Below are positions 15,327 through 15,550 of a stretch of DNA of 15,550 nucleotides, in pieces. Made by a program: the position numbers and the translations under genes. Source of the stretch: Deltaproteobacteria bacterium (GTDB taxonomy: Bacteria; Desulfobacterota; Desulfobulbia; Desulfobulbales; Desulfobulbaceae). Numbering within the stretch: position 1 is the stretch's first letter; each line of letters begins with the position of its first letter. A model generated the notes under the pieces. The model was given only the letters and a program-made list of their open reading frames with translations, was not told the DNA's origin and searched no databases. The DNA lies in the NCBI GenBank assembly GCA_013151365.1, contig JAADIK010000169.1:6199-21748 (forward strand), given 5' to 3'.

Positions 15327-15461
15327 GACAGTGGTCCCCCTGTGGTTGTCCCGGTTATGTCCCGGCCGGCCGCGAACTTGTACACCGGGGTCCAGGTGAT
15401 CTTTCTAAAAAATAACTCTGCCCGATTCCGGCCGAACCTGTCAAGCCCCTGGTGGCGAATC

Positions 15462-15550
15462 CTGAATCCGTGACGGCTTGAGGTAATTCTCCATGCAATA
15501 TGTGGAATTTGTTGTATTATTGCCGAATAAATACATTTACCGGTCTTCAC
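15462..15550 (+). repeat. Intergenic repeat, copy B (upstream of selD, cut by the window end)
   Basis: The second copy of the repeat at 14131-14219, 80% identical over 89 ungapped positions and still matching at the last bases of the window, so it probably continues. It has no transposase sequence on its left. Its start reads AATCCT then GAATCC, with the CT at 15462-15463 in the position of the IS110 core, so it looks like an unoccupied relative of the IS target. Bases 15327-15461, between selD and this repeat, hold only the selD leader and possible promoter. Confidence 0.75.

Noticed and set aside
14061..15473. 470-codon plus-strand frame opposite selD
   Set aside because: It begins inside the transposase gene and runs antisense through selD; no domain is seen.
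15323..15550. 75-codon minus-strand frame upstream of selD
   Set aside because: It runs through the selD leader and repeat copy B; the frame is not kept in copy A, so it is not taken as a gene.
1..15550. CRISPR arrays, rRNA genes and phage genes
   Set aside because: No regularly spaced repeats, rRNA-like sequence or phage structural motifs were seen.

Overview
The window looks like chromosomal DNA of a GC-rich, Gram-negative, anaerobic-type bacterium, most likely a Desulfobacterota (deltaproteobacterial) sulfate reducer or relative. This placement is an inference from the gene set (selenium genes selA, yedF and selD; Kdo transferase; PilT; MurJ), the protein sequences and the base composition. 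No rRNA or other phylogenetic marker is present, so nothing below family level is claimed.

Layout. Positions 1-139 hold an imperfect palindromic intergenic repeat and a small hairpin. They are followed by murJ (140-1738, +), which meets rsmE (1714-2457, -) tail to tail with a 25-bp overlap. A 128-bp divergent gap carrying a sigma70-like promoter leads into waaA and comEC (2586-6472, +), an envelope and DNA-uptake pair. comEC ends in a 14-bp tail-to-tail overlap with pilT. From there to 11959 four minus-strand genes lie close together and are probably one transcription unit, read as selA, a TPR protein with two degenerate GGDEF-like domains, a LOG-family nucleotide hydrolase, and pilT. Upstream of selA are a structured intergenic segment (about 11997-12111), an intrinsic terminator (12194-12216) and then yedF (12254-12874, -). 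selD (14280-15326, -) lies further upstream. selD, yedF and selA therefore form a selenium cluster on one strand: SelD makes selenophosphate, SelA uses it to convert Ser-tRNA(Sec) to Sec-tRNA(Sec), and YedF is a selenium-associated TusA/DsrE-type protein.

The cluster is interrupted by an intact IS110-family element (about 12990-14130, +) of lower GC content. Its transposase keeps the DEDD residues and the C-terminal serine. The 5' non-coding end folds on paper into an arm that matches the architecture of a bridge-RNA target-binding loop. Its two guide-like segments match the sequences on either side of a CT core at the proposed insertion site. The right flank of the element is a repeat of at least 89 bp. 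A second copy (80% identical, no gaps) lies in the same orientation on the other side of selD and runs off the window. This gives an occupied target (12984-14137) and a related apparently empty one (15458-15468) in the same window. The IS110 element, its RNA and its repeat target are the most interesting part of the sequence.
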